DNA of 64,000 nucleotides from Pseudomonadota bacterium. Its GTDB lineage: Bacteria; Myxococcota_A; UBA796; SXON01. Below are positions 49,786 to 58,143 of this stretch, one piece after another (within the stretch, counting starts at the first letter, position 1; every line of letters starts with the position of its first letter). Below the pieces are notes generated by a model. That model searched no databases, had not been told where the DNA came from, and was given only the letters and a program-made list of their open reading frames with translations. Position numbers and translations under genes: made by a program. The stretch lies in the NCBI GenBank assembly GCA_030685065.1, contig JAUXQH010000142.1, forward strand, positions 1-64,000. Direction: 5' to 3'.

Positions 49786-50297
49786 GGCTTGCTCGCGGGG
49801 GGGGCCGGTGCTTCGGGGGCGGGCACGGTCGAGGGGGCGGGCACGGCCGAGGCCGAGGCGCGCGCCAACGCCGCGCGATGGATCGCTTTGCGGATGCGCT
49901 CGTAGGTGCCGCACCGGCACAGGTTGGTGACGTTCTCCCGGATGTCCGCGTCCGTCGGCGTCGGGTTGGTCTCAAGAAAAGCAACCGCCGTCATGATCTG
50001 GCCCGGCTGGCAATACCCGCACTGGGGCACCTGCTCGGCGAGCCAGGCGTCCTTGACCGGGTGGGCGGGGAGCCCCTCGATCGTGAGGATGTCCTGCCCG
50101 ACCGCCGCGGACGCCGGCAACACGCAGGTGCGCAGGGCGCTGCCCGCGACGATCATCGTGCACGAGCCGCACAAGCCCATGCCGCAGCCGAACTTGGTGC
50201 CGGTGAGGCCGAGGTGGTCCCGTACGACCCACAACAGGGGGGTATCTGGGGCGACGTCGACCGTGTGGAGCGTTCCGTTGACCGTGAGCTGCAGCAT
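49782..50297 (-). CDS. 2Fe-2S small subunit of the molybdenum hydroxylase (IorA-like)
   Basis: 171 residues with both 2Fe-2S clusters of the family. Plant-ferredoxin-type domain: [15 protein letters not shown] plus the later Cys of [10 protein letters not shown]-terminal four-helix domain: [13 protein letters not shown] and [14 protein letters not shown]. All eight Cys positions are present. No signal peptide, so it is probably carried out by its Tat-signalled partner. A Pro/Ala tail ends the chain. First gene of a two-gene operon; a TACGCT -10-like hexamer lies 19 bases upstream. Confidence 0.94.
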   Translation of the reverse strand: MLQLTVNGTLHTVDVAPDTPLLWVVRDHLGLTGTKFGCGMGLCGSCTMIVAGSALRTCVLPASAAVGQDILTIEGLPAHPVKDAWLAEQVPQCGYCQPGQIMTAVAFLETNPTPTDADIRENVTNLCRCGTYERIRKAIHRAALARASASAVPAPSTVPAPEAPAPPASKP

Positions 50298-50316
50298 GCG
50301 GGCGCCTCGCGGCGCG

Positions 50317-50322
50317 AGCGTA
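50317..50322 (-). promoter_or_regulatory. candidate -10 element (TACGCT) of the molybdenum hydroxylase operon
   Basis: Minus-strand GATACGCT, 19 bases before ATG 50297. No -35 identified. Confidence 0.35.
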
Positions 50323-50430
50323 TCCCATGCGGGCCCGGAGTCGTCGCACGTGGGCCGGGCGAGCCGGCGATCGCCGCGCGCCGACGAGAACGCCCTTCGA
50401 CGCCCGCCCCGCCGCGTGTCAGACCCCTAC

Positions 50431-51492
50431 ATGCACGCCTCGCTCCTGTTGACCCTCCTCGCCTGCGGGCCCCGCATCCTCTTCGACGCCGCCATCCCGG
50501 ATGACGGCACGTTCGCCCGTGCGACGCCCGATGCCGCCACCCTCGCGCGCTTCGAGGCGGCCGCCGCCTACAGCGAGGCCCACGCGGGGCGCGGGATGAT
50601 GATCCTCCAGGGCGACGTGGTGATGTTCGAGGACGAGCAGAACAACCACCTCGCCGAGACCCCCACCGAGCTCTTCAGCGGGACGAAGAGCTTCTCCTGC
50701 GCGATCGCGCTCGCGGCGATCGAGGACGGACTGTTGGATCTGGACGAGCTCGCGGTCGACACGCTCGACGAGTGGGCGGACGACACGGAGAAGAGCGCCA
50801 TCCGGGTGACCGATCTGCTCCATTTCACCAGCGGGTTGAAGGAGGACTTCTTCGCGCTGACCCTCGACGGGATGTACGAGGAGCAGCGGATCGAGGACAA
50901 ATACGCCTTCGCGGTCGCTCAGCCGATGGTCACCCCGGCGGGCGAGACGTTCGAATACAACGGCACCCACCTCCCCGTCTTCGGGGAGATCATCACGCGA
51001 AAGACCGGCGAAGATCCGCTCTCCTACCTCGAGGCGCGCGTGCTCGACCCGATCACGTTCCGGCACGCCGGTTGGAACCACGATCCGTCGGGCAACCCGA
51101 TGTTGGCCTTCGGGGCGTGGACGACAACCAACGAATGGGCAAAGTACGGCGTGTTGGTGCGAGACGACGGCGCCTGGCAGGGAACCCAGGTGCTTCCAGC
51201 GGGCCAATTCGACACCTGCTTCGTCGGGAGCGAGTCGATGCCCGCCTACGGGCTCGCCTTCTGGCTGAACGAGGAGCTCACCGCGGCGCAGGCCGAGGAG
51301 GTGCCGGTGGGCGGCATCGTGGGTGGGCAGCGGGTGTTTCCGTCCGCCCCCGCGGATCTCGTGGTCGCGGCGGGGGCGAACGACAACCGCCTCTACATCT
51401 CGCGCTCGCTCGGGCTGGTCGTCGTGCGGGTCTCGGATCGCGACATCCTCTGGCGGGACGATGCGTTCCTCGCCCTCCTGTTCGGGGACTGA
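50431..51492 (+). CDS. serine beta-lactamase-like lipoprotein
   Basis: Penicillin-binding-protein/beta-lactamase family (class C-like) hydrolase, 353 residues. The ATG gives a lipoprotein signal MHASLLLTLLACGPR (Cys at 12). Seen: FSGTKSFSCAIALAAI with SxxK (Ser-Gly-Thr-Lys), DLLHFTSGL, and EYNGTHLPVFGEII, where YN(G) stands for the usual YxN; a KTG-type third motif is not found, so activity is uncertain. Such proteins are often esterases or peptidoglycan-related. ATG chosen because the long frame upstream is unrelated. Divergent from the molybdenum hydroxylase operon. Confidence 0.82.
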   Translation: MHASLLLTLLACGPRILFDAAIPDDGTFARATPDAATLARFEAAAAYSEAHAGRGMMILQGDVVMFEDEQNNHLAETPTELFSGTKSFSCAIALAAIEDGLLDLDELAVDTLDEWADDTEKSAIRVTDLLHFTSGLKEDFFALTLDGMYEEQRIEDKYAFAVAQPMVTPAGETFEYNGTHLPVFGEIITRKTGEDPLSYLEARVLDPITFRHAGWNHDPSGNPMLAFGAWTTTNEWAKYGVLVRDDGAWQGTQVLPAGQFDTCFVGSESMPAYGLAFWLNEELTAAQAEEVPVGGIVGGQRVFPSAPADLVVAAGANDNRLYISRSLGLVVVRVSDRDILWRDDAFLALLFGD

Positions 51493-51514
51493 CCCGCGAG
51501 GCGCCCGCTTCGGG

Positions 51515-51520
51515 TAGGAT
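51515..51520 (+). promoter_or_regulatory. candidate -10 element (TAGGAT) for the 260-residue membrane protein
   Basis: TAGGAT at 51515-51520, 8 bases before ATG 51529 and 23 bases after the previous stop. No -35 found. Confidence 0.35.
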
Positions 51521-51528
51521 TTCGCCCC

Positions 51529-52311
51529 ATGCGCCACTCCCTCGTCTTCGCCACCATGGTGGTCTCCGCTGGGTTGGCCGGTTGGCTCGCCTTCCACTAC
51601 GTCGGGCCCTACAAATGGGCGGCCGAGGCGCAGGGCGCGGTCTTCCACACGCATTGGGTCCAGCTCTCCTTCCTCTGCGCCTGGGTCACCGTGGGCGCCC
51701 CGTTCTACCTGGTGGCCCGGTGGGCGGACAATCGCCTCGGGCCCGCCGACCCAGGCAAGGAGCTGCGCTGGGAGCAGCTCGAGGCCCTCGGGGATGGATG
51801 GCCCGGGAAAATGCTGCTCGTCGGACTGACCATCGCGGCGGTCACCGGGTGGCTCGGCTACCGGGACGCGGGCGCGGGGCCGCTCACCACCGTGGAGCTC
51901 GCGCGCCTCGAAGCGGGCGACGCGCCGCCGAGCCTGTACGTGGATCTCGTGGGGGCGTACGCGGTGGAAGAGGCGACGATCCGGTTCAAGGAGCGCTCCA
52001 GCGAGACGCGCTACGTGCCCCTCGTGGCGGGTGACAAGATCCCTGTCGTGTTCGCGAAGCTCGGAAAGAACGAAACGGTGGGCGATCCGGTCCGCGGCCA
52101 GCTCGAGGAGGACGGCCTGCCGGGAGAGGTGCGCACCGCCTATGAGTCCGCCGGCTACGTCGGCCCTCGCCACTTCGTGCTGAGCGTCGGGCGCGATCCG
52201 GCAGAGTCCGCGACCTTCGCCAAGTGGGGCGTGCTCGTCGGGCTCGCCCTCGCGGGGGTCGGCTTCGGCGTGGGGTGGTCGCGCCTACCCCCGGCTCGCC
52301 TCGGCGGGTAG
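51529..52311 (+). CDS. three-helix membrane protein of unknown function
   Basis: 260 residues. Hydrophobic segments at about 5-22, 42-62 and 85-102, with a fourth near the C-terminus (LVGLALAGVGFGVGW). A soluble region of about 110 residues lies between the third and fourth helix (SLYVDLVGAYAVEEATIRF, FAKLGKNETVGDPVRGQL). No family recognised; the loop resembles proteins of the photosynthetic or stress envelope class only in topology. The 3' end overlaps the convergent epimerase gene by 27 bases. Confidence 0.75.
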   Translation: MRHSLVFATMVVSAGLAGWLAFHYVGPYKWAAEAQGAVFHTHWVQLSFLCAWVTVGAPFYLVARWADNRLGPADPGKELRWEQLEALGDGWPGKMLLVGLTIAAVTGWLGYRDAGAGPLTTVELARLEAGDAPPSLYVDLVGAYAVEEATIRFKERSSETRYVPLVAGDKIPVVFAKLGKNETVGDPVRGQLEEDGLPGEVRTAYESAGYVGPRHFVLSVGRDPAESATFAKWGVLVGLALAGVGFGVGWSRLPPARLGG

Positions 52312-53292
52312 CCCCCTCAGGAGCTCCACTTCTCGCTCCGGCGTCATCCCCGCCTCCAGCGGGGGCGCTCCGCGATCCCTGTCCCACGCCAGGGTGTCGC
52401 GCGCGGTCGCAGCCAGCGGGCGGAAGAGGAGGCCCTCGGCCTCGGCCTTCGGGTTTCCGACCTCGAGGAAGGCGTTGTCCGCCTCGGGTAGCCAGAGCGG
52501 CACCTCCGACCAGGGGGCGGCCCCGCGCGCGAGGAGCACGGACTCGTCTACCCACTCGAAGCGCGCCGCGGTGTCCGTCCGGCACGCGTCGAGCAGACCC
52601 GCCATCGTGAGCCGATCCGCGCCCGCCGCGTTGAAGGTGCCGGTGGTGCCGCGCTCGGTGCACCGGATGATCCACTCGGCGAGGTCGCGGGCGTCGATGC
52701 ACCGGACCGGCCGATCCGGCCGCCCGGGCGATAGAACGGCTCCGCCGGTCGCGACGCGGCGCACCCAATACGTGTAGCGATCGGTGGGGTCGTGCGGGCC
52801 GACGATGAGGCCCGGCCGAACGACCAGGGCGTCCCGCTCGGCGGTCACCGCCGCCTCGCACCGCGCCTTGAGGGCGCCGTAGTGACGCCCGTAGCTCCGC
52901 GCGCCGGCGAGGCCCTCGGGCCGGAGGGCCTCGGCCACCGCGACCTCGTCGTCCGTCATCGTCGCCACCGCGCCCTCCTCGGTGGAGTCGGCGGCGTCGG
53001 CATACACGGAGCGGGTCGAGACGAACGTGTAGTGGCCGACCGCGCCCGCGAGCGCCTGGGCGGCCGAGCGCGCGACCGACGGGACGTAGGTGGCGGTGTC
53101 GATCGCGGCGTCCCACCGGCGGCCGTGGAGCGGGGCGAGGTCGCCGCGCCGATCTCCCACGAGCAGCTCACACCCCGTGGGGGCGCCATGCCGGCCCCGA
53201 TTGAAGAGGGTCACCCGGTGGCCCGCGGCCTGGGCCGCGTCCACGAGGTGTCGGCCGACGAAGACGGTTCCGCCGAGGATGAGGATGTTCAT
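52285..53292 (-). CDS. NAD-dependent epimerase/dehydratase
   Basis: Short-chain dehydrogenase of the extended (epimerase) type, 335 residues. The Rossmann motif is MNILILGGTVFVGRHLVDAA with GGTxFVG. A Ser/Thr-Tyr-Lys triad is only partly recognisable (FVSTRSVYADAAD, later YGALKARCEAAV), where the Tyr-xxx-Lys spacing fits. Later VVRPGLIVGPHDPTDR and VRCIDARDLAEWII are typical of nucleotide-sugar or isoflavone-reductase-like proteins. The substrate is unknown. Start chosen at ATG 53292 because the Rossmann strand begins there. Overlaps the previous gene tail to tail. Confidence 0.88.
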   Translation of the reverse strand: MNILILGGTVFVGRHLVDAAQAAGHRVTLFNRGRHGAPTGCELLVGDRRGDLAPLHGRRWDAAIDTATYVPSVARSAAQALAGAVGHYTFVSTRSVYADAADSTEEGAVATMTDDEVAVAEALRPEGLAGARSYGRHYGALKARCEAAVTAERDALVVRPGLIVGPHDPTDRYTYWVRRVATGGAVLSPGRPDRPVRCIDARDLAEWIIRCTERGTTGTFNAAGADRLTMAGLLDACRTDTAARFEWVDESVLLARGAAPWSEVPLWLPEADNAFLEVGNPKAEAEGLLFRPLAATARDTLAWDRDRGAPPLEAGMTPEREVELLRGLPAEASRG

Positions 53293-53330
53293 GCGGATCC
53301 GCTCGTTGCCACCCGGAGTAACCGCGCGCG

Positions 53331-53360
53331 TTGGCATCGGGCCCCGTCACTTGGTAGTGT
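53331..53360 (+). promoter_or_regulatory. promoter TTGGCA-N18-TAGTGT of the MopE/FG-GAP lipoprotein
   Basis: TTGGCA at 53331-53336, 18-base spacer, TAGTGT at 53355-53360, then GGAGG at 53372-53376 and ATG 53381. The best spaced promoter before any of the MopE genes. Confidence 0.6.
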
Positions 53361-53380
53361 GCGCGCGTATCGGAGGCCCC

Positions 53381-56300
53381 ATGTCCGTCGGTCATCGTGT
53401 TGTCCGAAGCGGGGTTGCCCGAACCGGGGTTGCCCGAAGGGGGCGCGTGTCGGGCGCCTCCGTGCTGTTCCTCGCGGCGACGATGGCGTGGTCGCTCGCG
53501 TGCGCCTCGGGCGAGAAGGACGGGCCCCCGGGCCTGTTCGACGACCATGACGTCGATGGCGACGGCTTCCTCTACGCGGACGACTGTGACGACTCCGACG
53601 CCTCGGTCAACCCGGACGCGCCGGAGAAGTGCGACCCGAACGATGTCGACGAGGACTGTGACGGCAAGGCCGACAACGACGACGACGACGCGGAGGGCGG
53701 CATCGAGGCGCACCGCGACGCGGACGACGACGGCTTCGGCGCCGAGGCCACGGTGTCGCTCTGCGAGATCGTGGACGGATACCGGACCAACGACCGTGAC
53801 TGTGACGACGAGGACGACGAGATCAACCCCGACGCCCACGAGGTGTGCGGCGGGGGCGACGAGGACTGTGACGGCCGGGAGGACGACGAGGACGACGAGG
53901 TGGACCCGGGCGGCTTCATCGATCTGTGGGAGGACGCCGACGGGGATGGCTACGGCGGGGAGGACGCCCCAGCCGCGTGTGCTCCGGTGAGCGGTCAGGC
54001 CGATCAGGGCGGCGACTGTGACGACGACGACGCGGATCGGAGCCCGGCGGCCGACGAAGTGTGCGGCGGGGGGGACGAAGACTGCGACGGGGACGTCGAC
54101 GAGGACGACGCCGCGGATGCGCGGACCTGGTACGCGGACGGCGATGGCGACACCTACGGCGACGCGAGCGAGGATCGCACGGCGTGCGACGCACCGGCGG
54201 ACCACGTGGCCGACGACACGGACTGCGACGACGAGGACGCGGGCGTGTACCCCGGCGCGGACGAGACGTGTGACGACGACGACGAGGACTGCGACGGAGA
54301 CGTGGACGAGGGCGCCGTGGACGAGGCGCGCTGGTACGCGGACAGCGACGGCGACGGCTACGGAGACCTCTCCGACCGCCAGGACGCTTGCGACGCGCCC
54401 TCCGGGTACGTCTCGAGCGGCACGGACTGCGACGACACCGACGAGGACGTGAGCCCGCGCGCGAGCGAGCGCTGCGACAGCGCGGACCTCGACGAGGACT
54501 GCGACGGCGTCGCGGACGACTTCGACAGCTCGACCCTGGTGTCGGGGCGCAGCTACTACTACACCGATGACGACGGCGACGGCTTCGGAGACCCCGCCGC
54601 GCGGTGGTACCTCTGCGACATCCACGCCGGCTACGTCAGCGACGACACGGACTGTGACGACGCCGCCGCGACCGCCCACCCCGGCGGCACGGAGGTGTGC
54701 GACAGCCGGGACATCGACGAGGACTGTGACGGAGACGCGGAGGACGACGACGCCGGCGTGGCCACCGCGTCGAAGTCGACCTGGTACCGGGACGCGGACG
54801 CCGACGGGTACGGCACCTCGGCCACGAGCCTGCTCCGGTGCGACGCCCCGACCGGCTACGTCGCGCCCTCCACCGATTGCGACGACACCACCGCGAGCCG
54901 GAGCCCGGCGCGCCCCGAGGTGTGCGACGCCGCCAACCTCGACGAGGACTGTGACGAGCTCGCCGACGACGCGGACTCCTCGGCGGCCACGAGCGGCAAG
55001 GTGACCTGGTACGCGGACGACGATGGCGACACCTACGGCGACGCCACGCGCTCTCTCTCCCGCTGCGATCAGCCTACCGCCTATGTCGCCGACGCGACGG
55101 ACTGCGACGACGTCGACCTGGGCGTGAACCCCGGCGCCGAGGAGGTCTGCTTCGACGCGGTGGACGACGACTGTGACGGCGCGACGCGCTGCGAGCTCGC
55201 GTTCGCGGACGCCGACCGCAGCTTCTACGGGGACAGCCGGTACACCGCCCAGGTGGGTGTCTCGGCGGACGGGCTGGGCGACATCGACGGCGACGGCATC
55301 GACGACCTGGTCATCGGCGCGAACGTCGACAGCGAGGCGGCCAGCACGGCCGGAAAGGCCTACGTCGCGCTCGGTGGGGGAAGCGGCGACGCGGACCTGC
55401 GCGTCGATGCCTACGCGACGTACCGCGGGGAAGCGGGGTCGAGCTACGCGGGCCAGGGCGTGGCAGGCGCCGGAGACGTCGACGGGGACGGTATCCCCGA
55501 CGTGGTGGTCGGCGTCTACCGGGACAACGACGGCGGCTACGAGGCCGGCGCGGCGTTCATCTTCAGCGGCGCCACGATGGGCCGGGTGCAGATCTCCTCG
55601 ACGACCGCGTGGGCGCAGCTCCGCGGGGAGGCCGCCTCCTGCGAGGCCGGCCAGCACGTGGCGGCGGCGGGCGACGTCGACGGGGACGGCCGCGGGGACC
55701 TGCTGGTCGGGGCCGCGGCGCGGAGCGGCTACACCGGCCGCACCTACCTGGTGACCTCCGTGAGCGCCGGCTCCGCGAGCCTCGCGACGGCGACCGCGAT
55801 CTTCAACGGAGAGTCGGCGTCCGACTACTCCGCAATGGCGATCTCGGCCGCGGGGGACGTGGACGGAGACGGCTACGGCGACGTGTTGATCGGGGCGTAC
55901 GGAGACGACGACGCGGCGACGGGCGCCGGCGCGGCCTACCTCGTGTTCGGGCCCGCGAGCGGCACGTCCACGCTGGCCACCGCGGACGCCAAGCTCACCG
56001 GCGTGGCGCGAGACGACGCCGCGGGCTCCGCGGTGTCGGGCGGAGACATCGACGGCGACGGCTACTCGGACGTGATCGTCGCCGCCGAGGCCGGCGGAAC
56101 CTACGGCGCCGCCTACCTCTTCCTGGGCCCGACCATCGTGTCCGCGAGCTTGTCGGCCGCGGACGCGCGGATGGACGGCACGGCGGGGGCGTTCGGGGAC
56201 ACCGTCGCGGCCGACGGCGACATGGACGGCGACGGTCGGGACGACATCGCGGTCGGCAACGCGTCGGAGAACCTGTACCGGGGGTCGGTGGCGGTGTTCC

Positions 56301-56512
56301 TCGGCCCGGTGAGCGGTGTCGTGTCGGCCACGGCGTCGGACGTCTACATCGTGGGGGACGTGAGCTACGACCACACCGGGTACTCGGTCGGGTACATCGG
56401 CTCGCAGGTGGGGACGCCCGGCGTGAGCGATCTGCTCGTCGGCGCCATCGGGGACGACACCGCGGCCAGCGCGGCCGGCGCGTTGTTCGTCTACTCGGCG
56501 TCCGGGTTGTAG
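53381..56512 (+). CDS. MopE-repeat and FG-GAP beta-propeller lipoprotein
   Basis: Surface lipoprotein, 1043 residues, ATG with GGAGG at 53372-53376. The signal is long: an Arg/Gly n-region with a repeated SGVARTGVAR pattern, then VLFLAATMAWSLACASG with lipobox-like SLAC and Cys at 41. About 10 MopE-type repeats follow (about 45-620), each with DxDGDGYGD, CxxPxGYV and DCDD...CDxxDIDEDCDG, several carrying a (D)xDEDCDG variant. Seven FG-GAP blades then end the protein (about 620-1043) at GALFVYSASGL. No MYXO-CTERM tail. Domain order is MopE first, as in the 6.7-8.5 kb protein, opposite to the 28.5 kb protein. Confidence 0.88.
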   Translation: MSVGHRVVRSGVARTGVARRGRVSGASVLFLAATMAWSLACASGEKDGPPGLFDDHDVDGDGFLYADDCDDSDASVNPDAPEKCDPNDVDEDCDGKADNDDDDAEGGIEAHRDADDDGFGAEATVSLCEIVDGYRTNDRDCDDEDDEINPDAHEVCGGGDEDCDGREDDEDDEVDPGGFIDLWEDADGDGYGGEDAPAACAPVSGQADQGGDCDDDDADRSPAADEVCGGGDEDCDGDVDEDDAADARTWYADGDGDTYGDASEDRTACDAPADHVADDTDCDDEDAGVYPGADETCDDDDEDCDGDVDEGAVDEARWYADSDGDGYGDLSDRQDACDAPSGYVSSGTDCDDTDEDVSPRASERCDSADLDEDCDGVADDFDSSTLVSGRSYYYTDDDGDGFGDPAARWYLCDIHAGYVSDDTDCDDAAATAHPGGTEVCDSRDIDEDCDGDAEDDDAGVATASKSTWYRDADADGYGTSATSLLRCDAPTGYVAPSTDCDDTTASRSPARPEVCDAANLDEDCDELADDADSSAATSGKVTWYADDDGDTYGDATRSLSRCDQPTAYVADATDCDDVDLGVNPGAEEVCFDAVDDDCDGATRCELAFADADRSFYGDSRYTAQVGVSADGLGDIDGDGIDDLVIGANVDSEAASTAGKAYVALGGGSGDADLRVDAYATYRGEAGSSYAGQGVAGAGDVDGDGIPDVVVGVYRDNDGGYEAGAAFIFSGATMGRVQISSTTAWAQLRGEAASCEAGQHVAAAGDVDGDGRGDLLVGAAARSGYTGRTYLVTSVSAGSASLATATAIFNGESASDYSAMAISAAGDVDGDGYGDVLIGAYGDDDAATGAGAAYLVFGPASGTSTLATADAKLTGVARDDAAGSAVSGGDIDGDGYSDVIVAAEAGGTYGAAYLFLGPTIVSASLSAADARMDGTAGAFGDTVAADGDMDGDGRDDIAVGNASENLYRGSVAVFLGPVSGVVSATASDVYIVGDVSYDHTGYSVGYIGSQVGTPGVSDLLVGAIGDDTAASAAGALFVYSASGL

Positions 56513-56558
56513 CGATTCTGGCGCCCGAGCGGATGCGGATCGTGTAAGTCTCGCCCGC

Positions 56559-57113
56559 ATGCGTCCGCCTTCCGCACCCTGGCCGCTTCGACCCTGGCCA
56601 CTCCGACCCTGGCCACTCCGACCCTGGCTCCTCGTCGGCGTGCTCGCGATCGGGCAGGCGGCGCTCGCGCACGTCGCGACGACCCGCGCCGTGGAGCGCT
56701 CGGTCACCTACGTGTTCACCCCGCTCGTCGACGTCGTGCCGGGCGGCGTACCGCTCTCCGCCGGAGAGGCCGCCGAGCTCTCCGCGGACGTGCGCAACCA
56801 GGTGGACGCGCGGGACATCCAGCAGGCCTACGCGCGCCTCGGCTCGACGATCTCGCTCGACGATCTGCTGCGCGGCGTAGAGGGGCTGGAGGCCAGCGGC
56901 TCGCTCGCGGGGCCCCAGCGGGAGCGGGTGCGCGCGGCGCTCGCGCGGGCCCAGGCCGACCATGCGGCGGTGTACGCCGTCCAGGAGGAGATCCTGACGC
57001 TGGAGGCGGACCTGGCGCGGCAAGGCGAGGCGCTGCTGACGGCGCTCCCGGCCGAAACACGGGCGAGGATCGAGGCGGCGGGCCGCTCTCCTGGCCAGCA
57101 GGCCCCGCGATGA
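56559..57113 (+). CDS. membrane-anchored helical protein with PWPLR repeats
   Basis: 184 residues. The N-terminus holds four copies of a 15-bp repeat encoding RPWPL, then a membrane helix (about 24-42, LLVGVLAIGQAALAHVATT). The remainder is helical and charged, with LSAGEAAELSADVRNQVDAR, and ends in a stretch like TALPAETRARIEAAG, similar in style to Spy/CpxP-like or heavy-metal-sensing periplasmic helices. No enzyme motif. The repeat is unusual and may vary in length between strains. It begins a run of coupled genes to 61.3 kb. Confidence 0.6.
   Translation: MRPPSAPWPLRPWPLRPWPLRPWLLVGVLAIGQAALAHVATTRAVERSVTYVFTPLVDVVPGGVPLSAGEAAELSADVRNQVDARDIQQAYARLGSTISLDDLLRGVEGLEASGSLAGPQRERVRAALARAQADHAAVYAVQEEILTLEADLARQGEALLTALPAETRARIEAAGRSPGQQAPR
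56576..56635 (+). repeat. 15-bp tandem repeat, four copies, in the coding start
   Basis: Four units of ACCCTGGCCACTCCG, the first and last variant, in frame (units 56576, 56591, 56606, 56621). It encodes the Pro-Trp-Pro-Leu-Arg repeat. Tandem repeats of three-base multiples can change copy number without frame loss. Confidence 0.75.
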
Positions 57114-57562
57114 GCCGCCTCCCCTGGATCCTCGCGGGGCTCCTCCTCGCCTCGTGCGCCTGGAACGTGCGCGCGCTGCTCGCGTCGGGACCGGGCTTCG
57201 TGACGCTGCCCATCTTCGTGCCCGTGTCGCTCGAGTACGAGCGGCAGATGCGGGCCGCACGCGGCCAGGCGCCCGGGCGGGGCGGCGAAGAGGCGGTGGC
57301 GCTCGCGCGCGCCCTCGCCGAGGAGCCTGGGCTCGACCCCGCGCTCGCGCCGCAGGTGAACGCGCTCCGAGCCACCCGCGAGCGGCTGCTCGACGCCCGG
57401 GGGCGTCGGCACGCGTTGAACATCGCGCTCATGGACGTGGGCGTGGCCGTCGCCTCGGAGCTCACGCCCGCGCAGTGGGGGGAGATCCACATGAAGCGCG
57501 ATACGCTGCGCGCTCGCACCGAGGCCGAGGTGTTCGACCGCCTGCTGGAGAAGCTCCGTTGA
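57110..57562 (+). CDS. small exported helical protein, second member of the pair
   Basis: 150 residues, ATG overlapping the previous stop (ATGA). Signal/anchor MSRLPWILAGLLLASC, with Cys at 16 that could be lipid-modified. The periplasmic part is helical and charged, with LEYERQMRAARGQAPGR and the end VASELTPAQWGEIHMKR, which carries an LTPAQ motif close to the LTPEQ of CpxP/Spy-like and metal-resistance proteins. Layout mirrors the previous gene, so the two may be diverged partners. Function unknown; periplasmic chaperone or metal sensor is a guess. Confidence 0.6.
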   Translation: MSRLPWILAGLLLASCAWNVRALLASGPGFVTLPIFVPVSLEYERQMRAARGQAPGRGGEEAVALARALAEEPGLDPALAPQVNALRATRERLLDARGRRHALNIALMDVGVAVASELTPAQWGEIHMKRDTLRARTEAEVFDRLLEKLR

Positions 57563-58143
57563 CCCTCCTCGTCGCCCTGATGTCCCTGGCGCTCGCGTCC
57601 GGCGGGCCCGGGACCCCCCAGGGCCCGGCAGGCAACCCCGGCGCCCCCCCGGCCCCGGCAGGCAACCCCGGCGCCGCCCAGGGCCCGGCGGGCAACCCCG
57701 GCGCCGCCCCGGCCCCGGCGGGCAACCCCGGCGATCAGCGCGTCACCGTCTACTTCCGCGGCGTGCCGTCGGGCTCCCGCGTCCAGGCCCAGCGCGGTGG
57801 GGAGGCGCCCACGGCCATGGTGGACGCGGGCATCGGCGCGCTCGTGGTCGAGCTGTTCGCGCCCCCGGCGCGCTTCCTCCAGCTGCGGCTCGTCCAGCAG
57901 GACGAGCGCGGCGCCCCGTACCCGGTGTACGACGGGCTGGTCGTCCTCTCCGACCCGGCGCACGAGACCATCGCGTTTCAATACCAGGACCGGCAGGCGC
58001 TCCGGCTGCCCGTCTCGCCCTCCGCCGGGACCGAGGTCTCGCTCGACCAGCGCACGACGTGGTGGGTCAGCTTCGGGTGGGGCGCCCTGTCGCTCTCCTG
58101 GCTCGGCCTTCTGGGGGTGATGTGGGCGCTGCGCTCCCGCTGA
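57559..58143 (+). CDS. exported protein with collagen-like GPAGNPGA repeats and C-terminal helix
   Basis: 194 residues from TTG overlapping the previous stop (TTGA). Signal MTLLVALMSLALASGG, then four 10-residue repeats of (G/A)PAGNPGA type (residues about 22-60), a beta-domain (about 62-165: VTVYFRGVPSGSRV, FLQLRLVQQDERGAP), and one C-terminal helix, WVSFGWGALSLSWLGLLGVM, followed by RSR. So the domain probably faces the periplasm with a membrane anchor at the end. No family recognised. The next gene overlaps by 22 bases. Confidence 0.6.
   Translation: MTLLVALMSLALASGGPGTPQGPAGNPGAPPAPAGNPGAAQGPAGNPGAAPAPAGNPGDQRVTVYFRGVPSGSRVQAQRGGEAPTAMVDAGIGALVVELFAPPARFLQLRLVQQDERGAPYPVYDGLVVLSDPAHETIAFQYQDRQALRLPVSPSAGTEVSLDQRTTWWVSFGWGALSLSWLGLLGVMWALRSR
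57622..57738 (+). repeat. 30-bp tandem repeat encoding GPAGNPGA units
   Basis: Four units of 30 bp (57622, 57652, 57682, 57712; the last partial) encoding PAGNPGA blocks. Units are nearly identical at the DNA level, which suggests recent expansion and possible length variation. Confidence 0.75.

Noticed and set aside
53560-55200. Regularly spaced similar sequences as a CRISPR array
   Set aside because: The repetitive pattern is coding (MopE units of variable spacing and sequence), without conserved repeats of 24-37 bp or unique spacers.
53168-56707. A 1179-codon minus-strand frame opposite the MopE/FG-GAP lipoprotein
   Set aside because: Same reason: the complement of Asp-rich repeats, no independent coding features.
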